Of a DNA stretch of 36,594 nt, positions 1-6,640 are shown one piece after another. A program made the position numbers and the translations under genes. Below the pieces are notes generated by a model. The model was given only the letters and a program-made list of their open reading frames with translations. It was not told the DNA's origin and searched no databases. Source of the stretch: Nanobdellota archaeon (GTDB lineage Archaea; Nanobdellota; Nanobdellia; UBA10117; ARS21); assembly GCA_014240455.1 (NCBI GenBank), contig JAAZWY010000002.1, positions 38,209 to 74,802 of the forward strand, in the 5' to 3' direction. Every line of letters begins with the position of its first letter. Positions within the stretch are counted from its first letter, which is position 1.

Positions 1-137
1 GTGAAGGAAGATCACGAAACTTTGGTAACGGACGGCCAAGAAATAATGATTCTAAGCCTAGTGAAGGAAGATCACGAAACTTTGGTAACGGACGGCCAAG
101 AAATAATGATTCTAAGCCTAGTGAAGGAAGATCACGA
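1..137. repeat. 60-bp direct tandem repeat (2.3 copies)
   Basis: Bases 1-60 and 61-120 are identical, and the first 17 bases of the unit recur at 121-137. The unit is 20 codons long, so it lengthens the protein tail without shifting frame. The left end of the window lies inside the repeat, so the true copy number cannot be known from this sequence. Confidence 0.97.
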
Positions 138-257
138 GGTCCAAGACGGTTTGGAAATAAGAAAGCTAGACCTTCAAGTTTTTCAAGACCTTCTAGAAAC
201 AAGAATCCAAAAGCAAGCAGGGTTGGTAGTACAATGCCAAATCCAAGATCTCGCTAA
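3..257 (+). CDS. C-terminal tail of an Arg/Gly/Asn-rich disordered protein (5' end missing)
   Basis: The frame starting at base 3 reads a low-complexity tail rich in Arg, Gly, Asn, Ser and Pro, ending at TAA 255-257. Residues 1-20 (EGRSRNFGNGRPRNNDSKPS) repeat exactly, and a third unit begins with EGRSRG. Such basic RG-rich tails are typical of RNA-binding proteins, for example C-terminal extensions of DEAD-box helicases, but no folded domain is inside the window, so the parent protein is unknown. Base 1's frame is also open through the repeat but gives an unremarkable acidic/hydrophobic product, so I take it as the shadow. The protein is truncated by the window edge. Confidence 0.6.
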   Translation, partial: EGRSRNFGNGRPRNNDSKPSEGRSRNFGNGRPRNNDSKPSEGRSRGPRRFGNKKARPSSFSRPSRNKNPKASRVGSTMPNPRSR

Positions 258-277
258 TATTTTCAGTAAAGAAATTG

Positions 278-284
278 TTATAAA
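278..284 (+). promoter_or_regulatory. TATA box of the 306 gene
   Basis: TTATAAA is centred about 25 nt before ATG 306. At that distance transcription should begin at or next to the start codon, giving a leaderless mRNA. Confidence 0.6.
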
Positions 285-305
285 CAATCTTTTACTACTA
301 TTTTT

Positions 306-479
306 ATGGTAGAATTATCATTTTATGACGTTAAAACAAAGTCAAAATTTACAACAAGCGACTTTGAAGTCAGAGAAAAGAATGGAAGATATTTCGCAGT
401 TTGTAAGTCTCCTGCAAAGGGTGCGACTCACGAATGCTGGAGAATTCTTTCCAAGAAACAAGCTGAAGAATTGAAATAA
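306..479 (+). CDS. 57-aa conserved-looking small protein, function unknown
   Basis: ATG 306 to TAA 477-479 encodes 57 residues starting MVELSFYDVKTKSKF. The composition looks like a small folded basic protein: alternating beta-like segments (KFTTSDFEVREKNGRYFAVCKS), two Cys, and a C-terminal WRILSKKQAEELK. A TATA box at the usual distance precedes it. It lies 48 nt after the disordered-tail gene and before another small gene. It resembles small proteins I associate with DPANN archaea, but I cannot assign a function. It could be a nucleic-acid-binding protein, given its size and charge. Confidence 0.7.
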   Translation: MVELSFYDVKTKSKFTTSDFEVREKNGRYFAVCKSPAKGATHECWRILSKKQAEELK

Positions 480-542
480 TTCGGAAATATTTTGATTAAT
501 CGATACTTTAATATAGTGATATCTATATCGGGTTTTGTTAAA

Positions 543-1109
543 ATGGCAAGAGATAGATTTGATGAATATATTAGATTTCGAAGAGAAGTTTCAGAATTTA
601 TAAAGGAAACAGATCAAGTTATAGAAGATCTTGAAGAATTTCCTTATGGAAAGATTGCAAAGATAATTAATACTTGTTCTACACAAATTAGAGGACTTAC
701 AACTTCTGGTTCGGAACAAATGAGTCATAATGAGAAGCGAACACGAGCATCTGAATATCTTAATCGTGCAATGGAAAGAATCCTTGATGAAAATTATCTT
801 GGACTAACTTTTGCAGCTGATAGTGACAGTTTTGATTTGATGAATCGAATTTCTGGAAAATTGAGTGATACTCGAATGGAAAACGGTAAAATTACGGGTA
901 AATTAGTTGGTTATTCTAGGGACCTTGATAAATTAGAAAATTATATTGTAAAATCACAAGACTTGAACATTAATGTTGATTCAGATCTTGGTGACAATGA
1001 TAACAACTTAGCTAAAGTAGATCCTGTTAAAATTGAATTGAAATATGTTACGCAAGCCACTCCTGACTCTCCTTGTGAGAGTTGTGATGGAAAGTGTAAG
1101 GGAAGATAA
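543..1109 (+). CDS. Helical protein with a C-terminal Cys cluster, unknown function
   Basis: The protein has 188 residues from ATG 543. An in-frame extension back to 492 lacks a better start. The first ~140 residues are predicted mostly helical by eye (many E/K/R/L heptad-like stretches). The C-terminus ends CESCDGKCKGR, a CxxCxxxC cluster that could bind a metal. The 3' end overlaps the next gene by about 23 nt, so the two, and probably the nuclease after them, form one operon. No family was recognised. Confidence 0.7.
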   Translation: MARDRFDEYIRFRREVSEFIKETDQVIEDLEEFPYGKIAKIINTCSTQIRGLTTSGSEQMSHNEKRTRASEYLNRAMERILDENYLGLTFAADSDSFDLMNRISGKLSDTRMENGKITGKLVGYSRDLDKLENYIVKSQDLNINVDSDLGDNDNNLAKVDPVKIELKYVTQATPDSPCESCDGKCKGR

Positions 1110-1545
1110 TCGCTGTACTCAACAAAGTTTTTTAATAAGTACTGCGTATAATTATTTTGTGGTAGAAATAGATTATCGAGAAAGGTTAAGAATTAATAGA
1201 AATAATATTCTTCCTAAAGCAGATGTTGTAATTAATTTAGTTACTTCTGAACCTCGTTCTCTTGGTCAGATAAAAAATGCACTTATTGTACACGGTCACA
1301 CTGACGGAGATAGTATTCGAAAATTGAAACCTTTACTTGATCGTCTTGAAGTTGTTAGATTTCCGTTTATGTGTTCTCCTGACAAGAAAGGAAATAAAAC
1401 AGGTTGGGGTTGGAGATATGGTTTATTGGATAAAATTGTAGAAGATTTTGCTAATTCTCCTGATGATTGTAATTATATTAATAGAACTTCATGGTACCTT
1501 AAACAAACACTCGGAGATCGATTTTATCGTTCTTTATATCAATGA
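1087..1545 (+). CDS. Unknown protein, possible winged-helix-like core
   Basis: The gene has 152 residues from ATG 1087, overlapping the upstream gene by 23 nt. GTG 1159 is an alternative start that would drop an unconvincing N-terminus. The middle reads like a small helix-turn-helix unit: EPRSLGQIKNALIVHG, then SIRKLKPLLDRLEVVRF, then GWRYGLLDKIVEDF. It contains no catalytic motif that I recognise. It ends with an ATGA overlap with the EEP nuclease, so translation is probably coupled. Confidence 0.6.
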   Translation: MESVREDNRCTQQSFLISTAYNYFVVEIDYRERLRINRNNILPKADVVINLVTSEPRSLGQIKNALIVHGHTDGDSIRKLKPLLDRLEVVRFPFMCSPDKKGNKTGWGWRYGLLDKIVEDFANSPDDCNYINRTSWYLKQTLGDRFYRSLYQ

Positions 1546-2204
1546 AAATATTAAACTGGAATACACACCCAAACAATAATAGAACTTCTCAAGCATTGGA
1601 GATGTTTGATGATTTATCTCCGGATATAATAACTTTACAGGAAGTTTCACCGGATTTTTTTGATGAAATTGAAGCTTATGCAAAGAGTAGATCCATGTAT
1701 CTTGATCAGACTCTTGATTGGGTTCGTCGTGGAATTCCTTATTACTTGGTAACTTTGCTGAAAGAACCTTCAGCAGAATCCAAAGGTTTACCTTATGAAA
1801 CTAGAAGAAATGGTCCGCTTTCCAGAGCACTTGGTTGGAAGGAAACTTTGAATTATTCGGTTTCTGAATTGGAATCTCAGACAATAATTAATGGGCATTT
1901 GGAACATCATGCCGGTCCAAGAACTCGGAGAAGGCAGTTGGATGAAATGTTAGATCATTTGGGGACGGGCACAAATATCTTAGGTATTGATTTGAATCAG
2001 TGGTTTCCTTTTGAGAAACGTAGTAATAGAAAACGCCTGCGCAAACATAATTTAACAGATATTGTTCGCGGGCGCACGATTAGTAATGGTTTGCAACTCG
2101 ACGGAATTATTGTTAGTGAGGATCTTGCTCAAAGAGAATATGATTTTGAGAAGCAAGATAGACATGGATCAGATCATTATCCTCTTTTTGTTGAGTTTTA
2201 TTAA
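1542..2204 (+). CDS. Endonuclease/exonuclease/phosphatase (EEP) family protein
   Basis: The 220-residue protein carries the EEP motif series in order: NWNT (residues 5-8), LQEV with metal-binding E34, GHLEHH (118-123), GIDLNQW with D150 and N152, LDG (186-188), and the terminal GSDHYPL with D211/H212. The family (APE1, DNase I, CCR4, sphingomyelinase-like phosphatases) hydrolyses phosphodiester or phosphate monoester bonds using Mg2+. The substrate cannot be told from sequence. It is short and has no signal peptide, so a cytosolic nuclease is more likely than a lipid phosphatase. It starts inside the previous stop codon (ATGA). Confidence 0.85.
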   Translation: MKILNWNTHPNNNRTSQALEMFDDLSPDIITLQEVSPDFFDEIEAYAKSRSMYLDQTLDWVRRGIPYYLVTLLKEPSAESKGLPYETRRNGPLSRALGWKETLNYSVSELESQTIINGHLEHHAGPRTRRRQLDEMLDHLGTGTNILGIDLNQWFPFEKRSNRKRLRKHNLTDIVRGRTISNGLQLDGIIVSEDLAQREYDFEKQDRHGSDHYPLFVEFY

Positions 2205-2229
2205 TATATTATTACTGCTAAGTGAAACG

Positions 2230-2237
2230 TTTATAAT
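2230..2237 (+). promoter_or_regulatory. TATA box of the 2259 gene
   Basis: TTTATAAT is centred about 25 nt before ATG 2259. This suggests the DUF6015-like gene has its own promoter and a leaderless transcript rather than relying on the nuclease operon. Confidence 0.55.
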
Positions 2238-2258
2238 CGTTAAATCCGGTTACTGGTT

Positions 2259-2702
2259 ATGGTTCAGAATGATGCTGATAGACTAATAAATTATAAAACA
2301 TTGGCTGATGCGATTGTTAGATTAGTGGGTATGGCTCCAGAAGAATTTCCTGCAGCAGAAAGCATGGCAGATCATCTTCTTGGTTTTTTTGGTTATCAAG
2401 ATAGAGTTATTGATAATATGCTAGAACCTACTGATAGAAATATGTTTTATCAATTTCAAGATTGGGGACTTCTTAAAACTATAAGTGAAGAAACCACGTT
2501 ATGGGATGGTAGAGAGTGGCGGATTCATTATTGGTTGCTTAACACTGATAAAATATTAAATTGGACTCCTCCTGAAGAACCCGATGTAGATCCTGAAACT
2601 GTTAATATTTATGAAAGTCTTTCTCCTGCAGACTGGGGAATTGAAACATATGATGACGATGATTCCTGGCTTCCTAGAAAACGTGAATTTGATGAATATT
2701 AG
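2259..2702 (+). CDS. DUF6015-like archaeal protein
   Basis: The protein has 147 residues. The segment from about residue 45 to 105 (FFGYQDRVIDNMLEPTDRNMF, then GLLKTISEETTLWDGREWRIHYW) matches what I remember of the archaeal DUF6015 family, a small helical protein with a winged-helix-like core. The function of the family is unknown. The C-terminal ~40 residues are acidic (DDDDS) and probably disordered. The start ATG is supported by TATA-box spacing. Confidence 0.75.
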   Translation: MVQNDADRLINYKTLADAIVRLVGMAPEEFPAAESMADHLLGFFGYQDRVIDNMLEPTDRNMFYQFQDWGLLKTISEETTLWDGREWRIHYWLLNTDKILNWTPPEEPDVDPETVNIYESLSPADWGIETYDDDDSWLPRKREFDEY

Positions 2703-2726
2703 ACATTCGACAAATTGAATAAAGAA

Positions 2727-2734
2727 TTATAAAT
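2727..2734 (+). promoter_or_regulatory. TATA box of the SF1 helicase gene
   Basis: TTATAAAT is centred about 25 nt before GTG 2755. This is the main reason for accepting GTG as the helicase start, with a leaderless mRNA. Confidence 0.6.
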
Positions 2735-2754
2735 CAAGTTAGTAGAGTATTTTT

Positions 2755-4839
2755 GTGGAAGTGTTAGAACTATTTAAATCATATTTAGAAATCCTGCGTG
2801 AGCATCATGCGTCTATAAATTCTGGTCGAAGGAGTTATGGTGAAGTTTCTAATGTTGAAGATTTTGGAAATTATTTGATTGTTGGAATTAAACTAATTGA
2901 TAGAAAGATTAAGTTTCAATCTTCTGAACGAGTTTTGGTAGATGATGGTGATGCAATTGTTGAACATTATCGAAAAGGTAAGTATTATTTTAGAGTTCGA
3001 CCAGATGTTGATTTTTCTCAAGGTTCAAAAGTTTTAGTTAGTTCAACTTCAGATTTAGTTTTTTTAGTTGATAATATGTTGAAGAATCTTGAGGAAGTTT
3101 CTAATTCTAAAGAATACTCTAATTTTGTTAAAAATCTTTATTCTGGAAAAAGTAATGAATCTTGGCAGATTAAAAAAGTTAGTAAACTTGTTGGGAAAGG
3201 TTTTACTGAAAGTCAGAGTGACGTTATTTCAACTGCATTGAGTCTATTGGATTTAGAAAAAGGAATTGTTCCGGTGGAAGGTCCAGGTGGTTCAGGAAAA
3301 ACTGAATGCATTTCGGAGATTTGTAAGCAAGCGATTAAATTGAAGAAGCGTGTTTTGGTTTGTTCTGCTACAAATTTGGCAATAGATAATGTCTTGAGTA
3401 AACTTCTGGATGAAGACGGTGTTTTGAGAATTGGTTCTGATACTTCAATTGAACGTCCTGAAGTAAAAAAGTTTTCACTGAAGAACAAATTAGGAAAGAA
3501 ATTTGATTATGATGCAGTTGTAAAAGAATCTCTAATCATTGGTTCAACAATTGATTCTGTTGGAATTCATTTGAAGCATGAAGAATTTGATTTAGTTATT
3601 ATTGATGAAGCATCTACTGTTGAACTTTCTAAGCTTTTGATTGCTTTGTTGAAAAGTAAGCGTGTTTTGATTTGTGGAGACACTCAACAATTAAGTCAAT
3701 TTATTGATCGGAAGATTTTGAATAAATTAAGTGCTATAATTCCAGAAGAAGAACTTATGACTTTACATAAATCGCCGTTTGAGATGATTTCTAAACAATG
3801 GAATTCTTCTGAAAAGACTTTGTACTTGCGAGATAATTTCAGGAATTCTAAGAAAGTTTTTGAATTCATTAATGATAATTTTTATGAGGGTCGAATGTTG
3901 TTTAAGTCTGAACGAGAATTTAAGGGAACCAAGGCTAAATCTCTTGTTGAGATTGCGAGTGCTAATGAGATAACTTGGATTGTCCCTCATAATTCGGATT
4001 TGGAATTAGACAATCGGGGAATATTTAATCCTGTAAAATTCTCAAGCGGTTTTAGAAATTCATATTTTAATTATGGTAATTTGATTTTGATTGTCACAAT
4101 GTTGAAGGAATTATTGAAAACTTATTCTCCGAAAGAGATTGGAATTATATCTCCGTTCAACGCTCAGGTTTCTTTGATACGTGAGTTTATGATTCGATTT
4201 CCAGAGTATATTCTTGGACGCAAATACAAGAATGAGTTAGAGAAAACCAAACTTGGATTTTATTTGTTGAATAGCTTGAACATTAATACTATCAATAAAT
4301 TTCAAGGTCAAGAAAGAGATGCAATAATTTTTGATTTTACTAGTAATGCAGATTTTCTTTTTAGAGATCATAAGAAATTAAACGTTGTTCTTGGTCGTTC
4401 AAAGAAGCAGATTCTTTTAGTTGGTCTTCCTCCTCGAAGTCCGGTTTATCAGAATCTATTTGAGGCTTCTACAACTTATGGTGATATTGATTTGGCAGAA
4501 TATTCTTTGGCTTTTACTATGACTGATGAAGATGTTGCTGAATTTAAACGCGTGCGTGATTTGGTTTTATCCATTAAGGACTCTGACTTTTCACCGCGAG
4601 ATATTGAGGAACACTTGAAGAAAGAGCTTGTAAACCAGGTAGTTGAGAAATACAAGAAGGATGTTGCTGTTTTTGGACTAAGTAACTCGATTAATGATGT
4701 AGTTTCTGACACCTTGCGTGAGTTTTTTTCCATGGATATTGTTGATGATTTAACGTATGATCAATTGGAAAATGAAATTGATTTGAAAGTCAAAGAAATT
4801 ATTCATCAGAAAAAGCAGGGTCCTCTCTTTGGATTTTAA
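2755..4839 (+). CDS. SF1 helicase, UPF1/DNA2-like
   Basis: The 694-residue protein begins at GTG. Residues 1-110 look like a beta-rich OB/stalk-type domain, as in UPF1/SMUBP-2/DNA2-like SF1B helicases. Motif I is GPGGSGKT (176-183), motif II is DEAS (284-287), motif III is GDTQQLSQF (from 308), motif IV is the ISPFNAQ region, motif V is QGQERDA (517-523), and motif VI is VVLGRSKKQ. All core ATPase residues are present, so it should be an active nucleic-acid translocase. The ~100-residue C-terminal tail is helical and charged with no recognised domain. Candidate roles are R-loop or structured RNA/DNA unwinding. It stands alone, convergent with the histone gene. Confidence 0.9.
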   Translation: MEVLELFKSYLEILREHHASINSGRRSYGEVSNVEDFGNYLIVGIKLIDRKIKFQSSERVLVDDGDAIVEHYRKGKYYFRVRPDVDFSQGSKVLVSSTSDLVFLVDNMLKNLEEVSNSKEYSNFVKNLYSGKSNESWQIKKVSKLVGKGFTESQSDVISTALSLLDLEKGIVPVEGPGGSGKTECISEICKQAIKLKKRVLVCSATNLAIDNVLSKLLDEDGVLRIGSDTSIERPEVKKFSLKNKLGKKFDYDAVVKESLIIGSTIDSVGIHLKHEEFDLVIIDEASTVELSKLLIALLKSKRVLICGDTQQLSQFIDRKILNKLSAIIPEEELMTLHKSPFEMISKQWNSSEKTLYLRDNFRNSKKVFEFINDNFYEGRMLFKSEREFKGTKAKSLVEIASANEITWIVPHNSDLELDNRGIFNPVKFSSGFRNSYFNYGNLILIVTMLKELLKTYSPKEIGIISPFNAQVSLIREFMIRFPEYILGRKYKNELEKTKLGFYLLNSLNINTINKFQGQERDAIIFDFTSNADFLFRDHKKLNVVLGRSKKQILLVGLPPRSPVYQNLFEASTTYGDIDLAEYSLAFTMTDEDVAEFKRVRDLVLSIKDSDFSPRDIEEHLKKELVNQVVEKYKKDVAVFGLSNSINDVVSDTLREFFSMDIVDDLTYDQLENEIDLKVKEIIHQKKQGPLFGF

Positions 4840-4847
4840 AAATATAA

Positions 4848-4865
4848 ATGCCTCTTTCGAGGCAT
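4848..4865. terminator. Perfect hairpin between convergent genes
   Basis: The 7-bp perfect stem ATGCCTC/GAGGCAT has a 4-nt loop: TTTC on the plus strand, which is a GAAA tetraloop on the minus strand. It lies 8 nt past the helicase stop and 14 nt past the histone-like gene stop. On the minus strand it runs into T-rich DNA. It is probably a shared bidirectional terminator or 3'-end stabiliser. Confidence 0.6.
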
Positions 4866-4879
4866 CGTTTATACCGAGA

Positions 4880-5053
4880 TTATAAATCTCGTGACTGAAC
4901 TGTCTTTCGTCCGTTTGCTTGTGCTCTGGTTACTGCATCTTTTACCATAGCAGAAACTCTTTCGCTAAGTGCGTCAGAGAAATTTCCAGCACAGTTGCAT
5001 CCGGAATCTCGAACAGCTTGTCTAACTGCGTTTTGTACAACTAATCTTGCCAT
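4880..5053 (-). CDS. 57-aa histone-fold (mini-histone-like) protein
   Basis: ATG 5053-5051 to TAA 4882-4880 encodes 57 residues. The C-terminal half, NFSDALSERVSAMVKDAV followed by TRAQANGRKTVQSRDL, matches the histone-fold end: long alpha2, then the R-K-T-V loop strand, then the D-L start of alpha3. It is shorter than a standard 65-70 aa archaeal histone, with a short N-terminal helix (LVVQNAVRQAV), and it lacks most of alpha3. It contains CNC at 19-21, unusual for a histone. Its role is probably DNA binding/compaction as a dimer. A DUF1931-type single-fold protein is an alternative label. Its TATA box gives leaderless spacing. Confidence 0.8.
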   Translation of the reverse strand: MARLVVQNAVRQAVRDSGCNCAGNFSDALSERVSAMVKDAVTRAQANGRKTVQSRDL

Positions 5054-5074
5054 AAAACATGGTATAGGTGCTGA

Positions 5075-5083
5075 TTTAAAAGC
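5075..5083 (-). promoter_or_regulatory. TATA box of the mini-histone gene
   Basis: Minus-strand GCTTTTAAA is centred about 26 nt before the ATG at 5053, which predicts a leaderless transcript. Confidence 0.6.
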
Positions 5084-5167
5084 TTTTTGAGTATGAGGCT
5101 TGAGAGTGTATTTCAGGAGGTTTCAGAGCGATAAGCTTTAAAAGAGATGTAGGGAATGATATTTTAT

Positions 5168-5251
5168 GCTGGAGTTCCAGAGCGGTCAAATGGGCTGGAC
5201 TTAAGATCCAGTGGCTTAGTGCCTTCGCAGGTTCGAATCCTGCCTCCAGCA
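5168..5251 (+). tRNA. tRNA-Leu (anticodon UAA)
   Basis: This is a type II tRNA with a long variable arm. The acceptor stem GCTGGAG/CTCCAGC pairs fully with discriminator A5251, the anticodon stem is CTGGA/TCCAG with loop CTTAAGA (UAA), and the T arm is GCAGG-TTCGAAT-CCTGC. Much of its body matches tRNA-Leu(UAG) at 33315-33398, consistent with duplication. A TTTAAAA box lies about 30 nt upstream. Confidence 0.97.
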
Positions 5252-5285
5252 GTATAGACTTAGTTTGTTTAATAGAGTGTATTAG

Positions 5286-5299
5286 AGATGTTTAAGTGA
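5286..5299. repeat. Copy 1 of a 14-bp tag, without an attached gene
   Basis: AGATGTTTAAGTGA occurs here, at 5329-5342 and at 5784-5797. The other two copies each abut the stop codon of a minus-strand gene. This one has no gene before it and looks like the remnant of a deleted unit. Confidence 0.85.
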
Positions 5300-5328
5300 G
5301 AAGTGTAATAAGAGAAGTTATTATTAGA

Positions 5329-5342
5329 AGATGTTTAAGTGA
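5329..5342. repeat. Copy 2 of the 14-bp tag, abutting the stop codon of the 132-aa gene
   Basis: On the minus strand the gene ends TAA followed directly by TCACTTAAACATCT. The same junction occurs at 5784-5800. Confidence 0.9.
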
Positions 5343-5741
5343 TTAATATTCTACTTTGAGTATTTTTTTCTGTTTACTCCAGCCTTTCTGTTGTGAGGAA
5401 TATAAAGCTAAATCCTTTATTAATCCAATTAAATAGTCGGGTATTGGTTTAAGTCCTGACATTCCGTTTACCATTTCTAACGCCTTAGTTGAAGAAATTA
5501 ATACACCTGATTTGATTTCTTTGTCTTCCTTTAGATATTTCTTTAATTCATTAGATACAGGTATCTCGTAAATAAGAGTTGGATATTTCTTCTTCCATTT
5601 CTCAAAACTAATTTTTTCACCCCATTCTCCTGCTTCTTTATCTTCATGTGACAGATATAATGCCTCTAAGTTTCGGTCAGGTAATAAGGTTTTTTTAATA
5701 CTAACCTTTATCAAATTCTCTTCTTTTTCTTTCAAAACCAT
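5343..5741 (-). CDS. 132-aa unknown protein in a duplicated-flank unit
   Basis: It is a charged, Lys/Glu-rich cytosolic protein beginning MVLKEKEENLIKVSIKKTLL, with a conserved-looking middle (WGEKISFEKWKKKYPTLIYE) and a C-terminal SQQKGWSKQKKI. No family was recognised. The upstream region is nearly the same as that of the 44-aa gene at 5798-5932, with identical spacing of TATTTATC to the ATG. The 14-bp tag follows its stop codon. The whole unit sits just 3' of tRNA-Leu, a common place for acquired DNA, but no integrase is visible. Confidence 0.65.
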   Translation of the reverse strand: MVLKEKEENLIKVSIKKTLLPDRNLEALYLSHEDKEAGEWGEKISFEKWKKKYPTLIYEIPVSNELKKYLKEDKEIKSGVLISSTKALEMVNGMSGLKPIPDYLIGLIKDLALYSSQQKGWSKQKKILKVEY

Positions 5742-5760
5742 AACAAATTTAGAACTCTGA

Positions 5761-5777
5761 TATTTATCAAGGTTTTG
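5761..5777 (-). promoter_or_regulatory. Duplicated promoter, copy A
   Basis: On the minus strand the core reads CAAAACCTTGATAAATA, a TATA-like AATA element centred ~25-28 nt before ATG 5741. The same 17 bases occur at 5952-5968 at the same distance from another ATG. Confidence 0.7.
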
Positions 5778-5783
5778 AATTAG

Positions 5784-5797
5784 AGATGTTTAAGTGA
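5784..5797. repeat. Copy 3 of the 14-bp tag, abutting the stop codon of the 44-aa gene
   Basis: It is identical to the other two copies. With flanking bases the match to copy 1 extends to TTAGAGATGTTTAAGTGA. Confidence 0.9.
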
Positions 5798-5932
5798 TTA
5801 TTTTATTTTCCTAATATTATTTAATGCGACCTTTAGAACTTCCATTATTTTTATTTTATTTTCTTCATTTACATTTTTCTTTTCTATAATAGCGTTGAGG
5901 AGATTTAACAATTTTACAATATTTTTGTCCAT
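5798..5932 (-). CDS. 44-aa orphan ORF in a duplicated-flank unit
   Basis: ATG 5932-5930 to TAA 5800-5798 encodes 44 residues, MDKNIVKLLNLLNAIIEKKN and onward. It is amphipathic and likely one or two helices. Alone it would not be convincing. However, its promoter and its sequence after the stop codon are copies of those around the 132-aa gene, and the spacing is preserved. It could be a small regulator or antitoxin-like partner, or the shrunken relic of a duplicated gene. Confidence 0.45.
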   Translation of the reverse strand: MDKNIVKLLNLLNAIIEKKNVNEENKIKIMEVLKVALNNIRKIK

Positions 5933-5951
5933 AACAAGTTTAGTAAAAGGT

Positions 5952-5968
5952 TATTTATCAAGGTTTTG
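5952..5968 (-). promoter_or_regulatory. Duplicated promoter, copy B
   Basis: These 17 bases are identical to 5761-5777. The distance from the TATTTATC core to the CAT start complement is 22 nt in both copies, so the duplication preserved promoter-start geometry. Confidence 0.7.
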
Positions 5969-5970
5969 TA

Positions 5971-6168
5971 TTACTCAGAACTCTCTTCTCGAGTTCCGTC
6001 TTTGTTATACTTGTAAACTTTGCCTTCTTCTTCATCTTTTGTGTTGCGATGAGCTCCGTCACAATAAGGCATATTCTTAGAAATACCACATTGACAGATC
6101 CATTTGTCACCGTCTTTTGTTTCAATCTTGAGCGGTCCTTTATCGGACATAATTACAATTCGTGCCAT
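5971..6168 (-). CDS. CDGSH-type iron-sulfur protein
   Basis: The protein has 65 residues. The motif CQCGISKNMPYCDGAH gives the three Cys (25, 27, 36) and one His (40) that bind a [2Fe-2S] cluster in the mitoNEET/CISD family. No membrane anchor is present, as usual for prokaryotic CDGSH proteins. Likely roles are redox sensing or cluster transfer, but the partner is unknown. The last ~20 residues are acidic and flexible. The superoxide dismutase further on is the only other obvious redox protein nearby. Confidence 0.92.
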   Translation of the reverse strand: MARIVIMSDKGPLKIETKDGDKWICQCGISKNMPYCDGAHRNTKDEEEGKVYKYNKDGTREESSE

Positions 6169-6251
6169 AGTATTATTAATAGTAAAAAGATAAAAGGATA
6201 ACTATCTTGTGAGGGAGCAAACTTAATTAAGTTCAAGCGTTTCATAGTTTT

Positions 6252-6614
6252 ATGAACTATAAAGAACTTTCTCGAGATTTGTTGGCGTTTGGAAGTCCGA
6301 TATTTTATCTTTTGGTTTTTGCGAGAGCACTTGTTGGTCCTTATCCGTTGTTTACTCTACAATTAATTGTTGCAGGAATATTGATATTTTTGGGTGCAGC
6401 AATCTTTAGAGAATTGATTGATTGGTATGTGGTTCGTGCCGGAATCTTGGCTTGGTTAACAACTCTGTTTTATGCTCACGACGGATTTACTTTGTTTGTA
6501 TTAGCAATTTTTACAGGAATCGTTTTGTCGGCATACCATCTTGAGAAGAAACTTGGTACGATAATCTGGGCAGTTGTTTCTGTGCTAGTTATTGGATTGA
6601 TTTCAGTAACATAA
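6252..6614 (+). CDS. Small membrane protein, about 4 TM segments
   Basis: The 120 residues hold hydrophobic stretches near residues 13-30, 36-52, 60-92 and 100-119, with few charges between them. A TATA-like TTAATTAA at 6223-6230 is about 25 nt before the ATG, so it is leaderless. No catalytic motif or known family was recognised. The next gene also begins with a TM segment, with its own promoter inside the 26-nt gap. Confidence 0.65.
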   Translation: MNYKELSRDLLAFGSPIFYLLVFARALVGPYPLFTLQLIVAGILIFLGAAIFRELIDWYVVRAGILAWLTTLFYAHDGFTLFVLAIFTGIVLSAYHLEKKLGTIIWAVVSVLVIGLISVT

Positions 6615-6640
6615 ATAAAGTCTTATTGATTTATAATTCT

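Noticed and set aside
1-312. Open frame at base 1 through the tandem repeat (103 aa)
   Set aside because: The frame at base 3 gives an Arg/Gly-rich repeat tail typical of real proteins and ends at 257. Frame 1 stays open only because the 60-bp repeat contains no stop in it.
5105-5135. AGGAGGT-like Shine-Dalgarno sequence upstream of tRNA-Leu
   Set aside because: No start codon with an open frame follows before the tRNA. It is taken as chance.
5250-5980. Integrated mobile element at tRNA-Leu
   Set aside because: No integrase and no duplicate of the tRNA 3' end was found downstream, so integration is not supported beyond the position.
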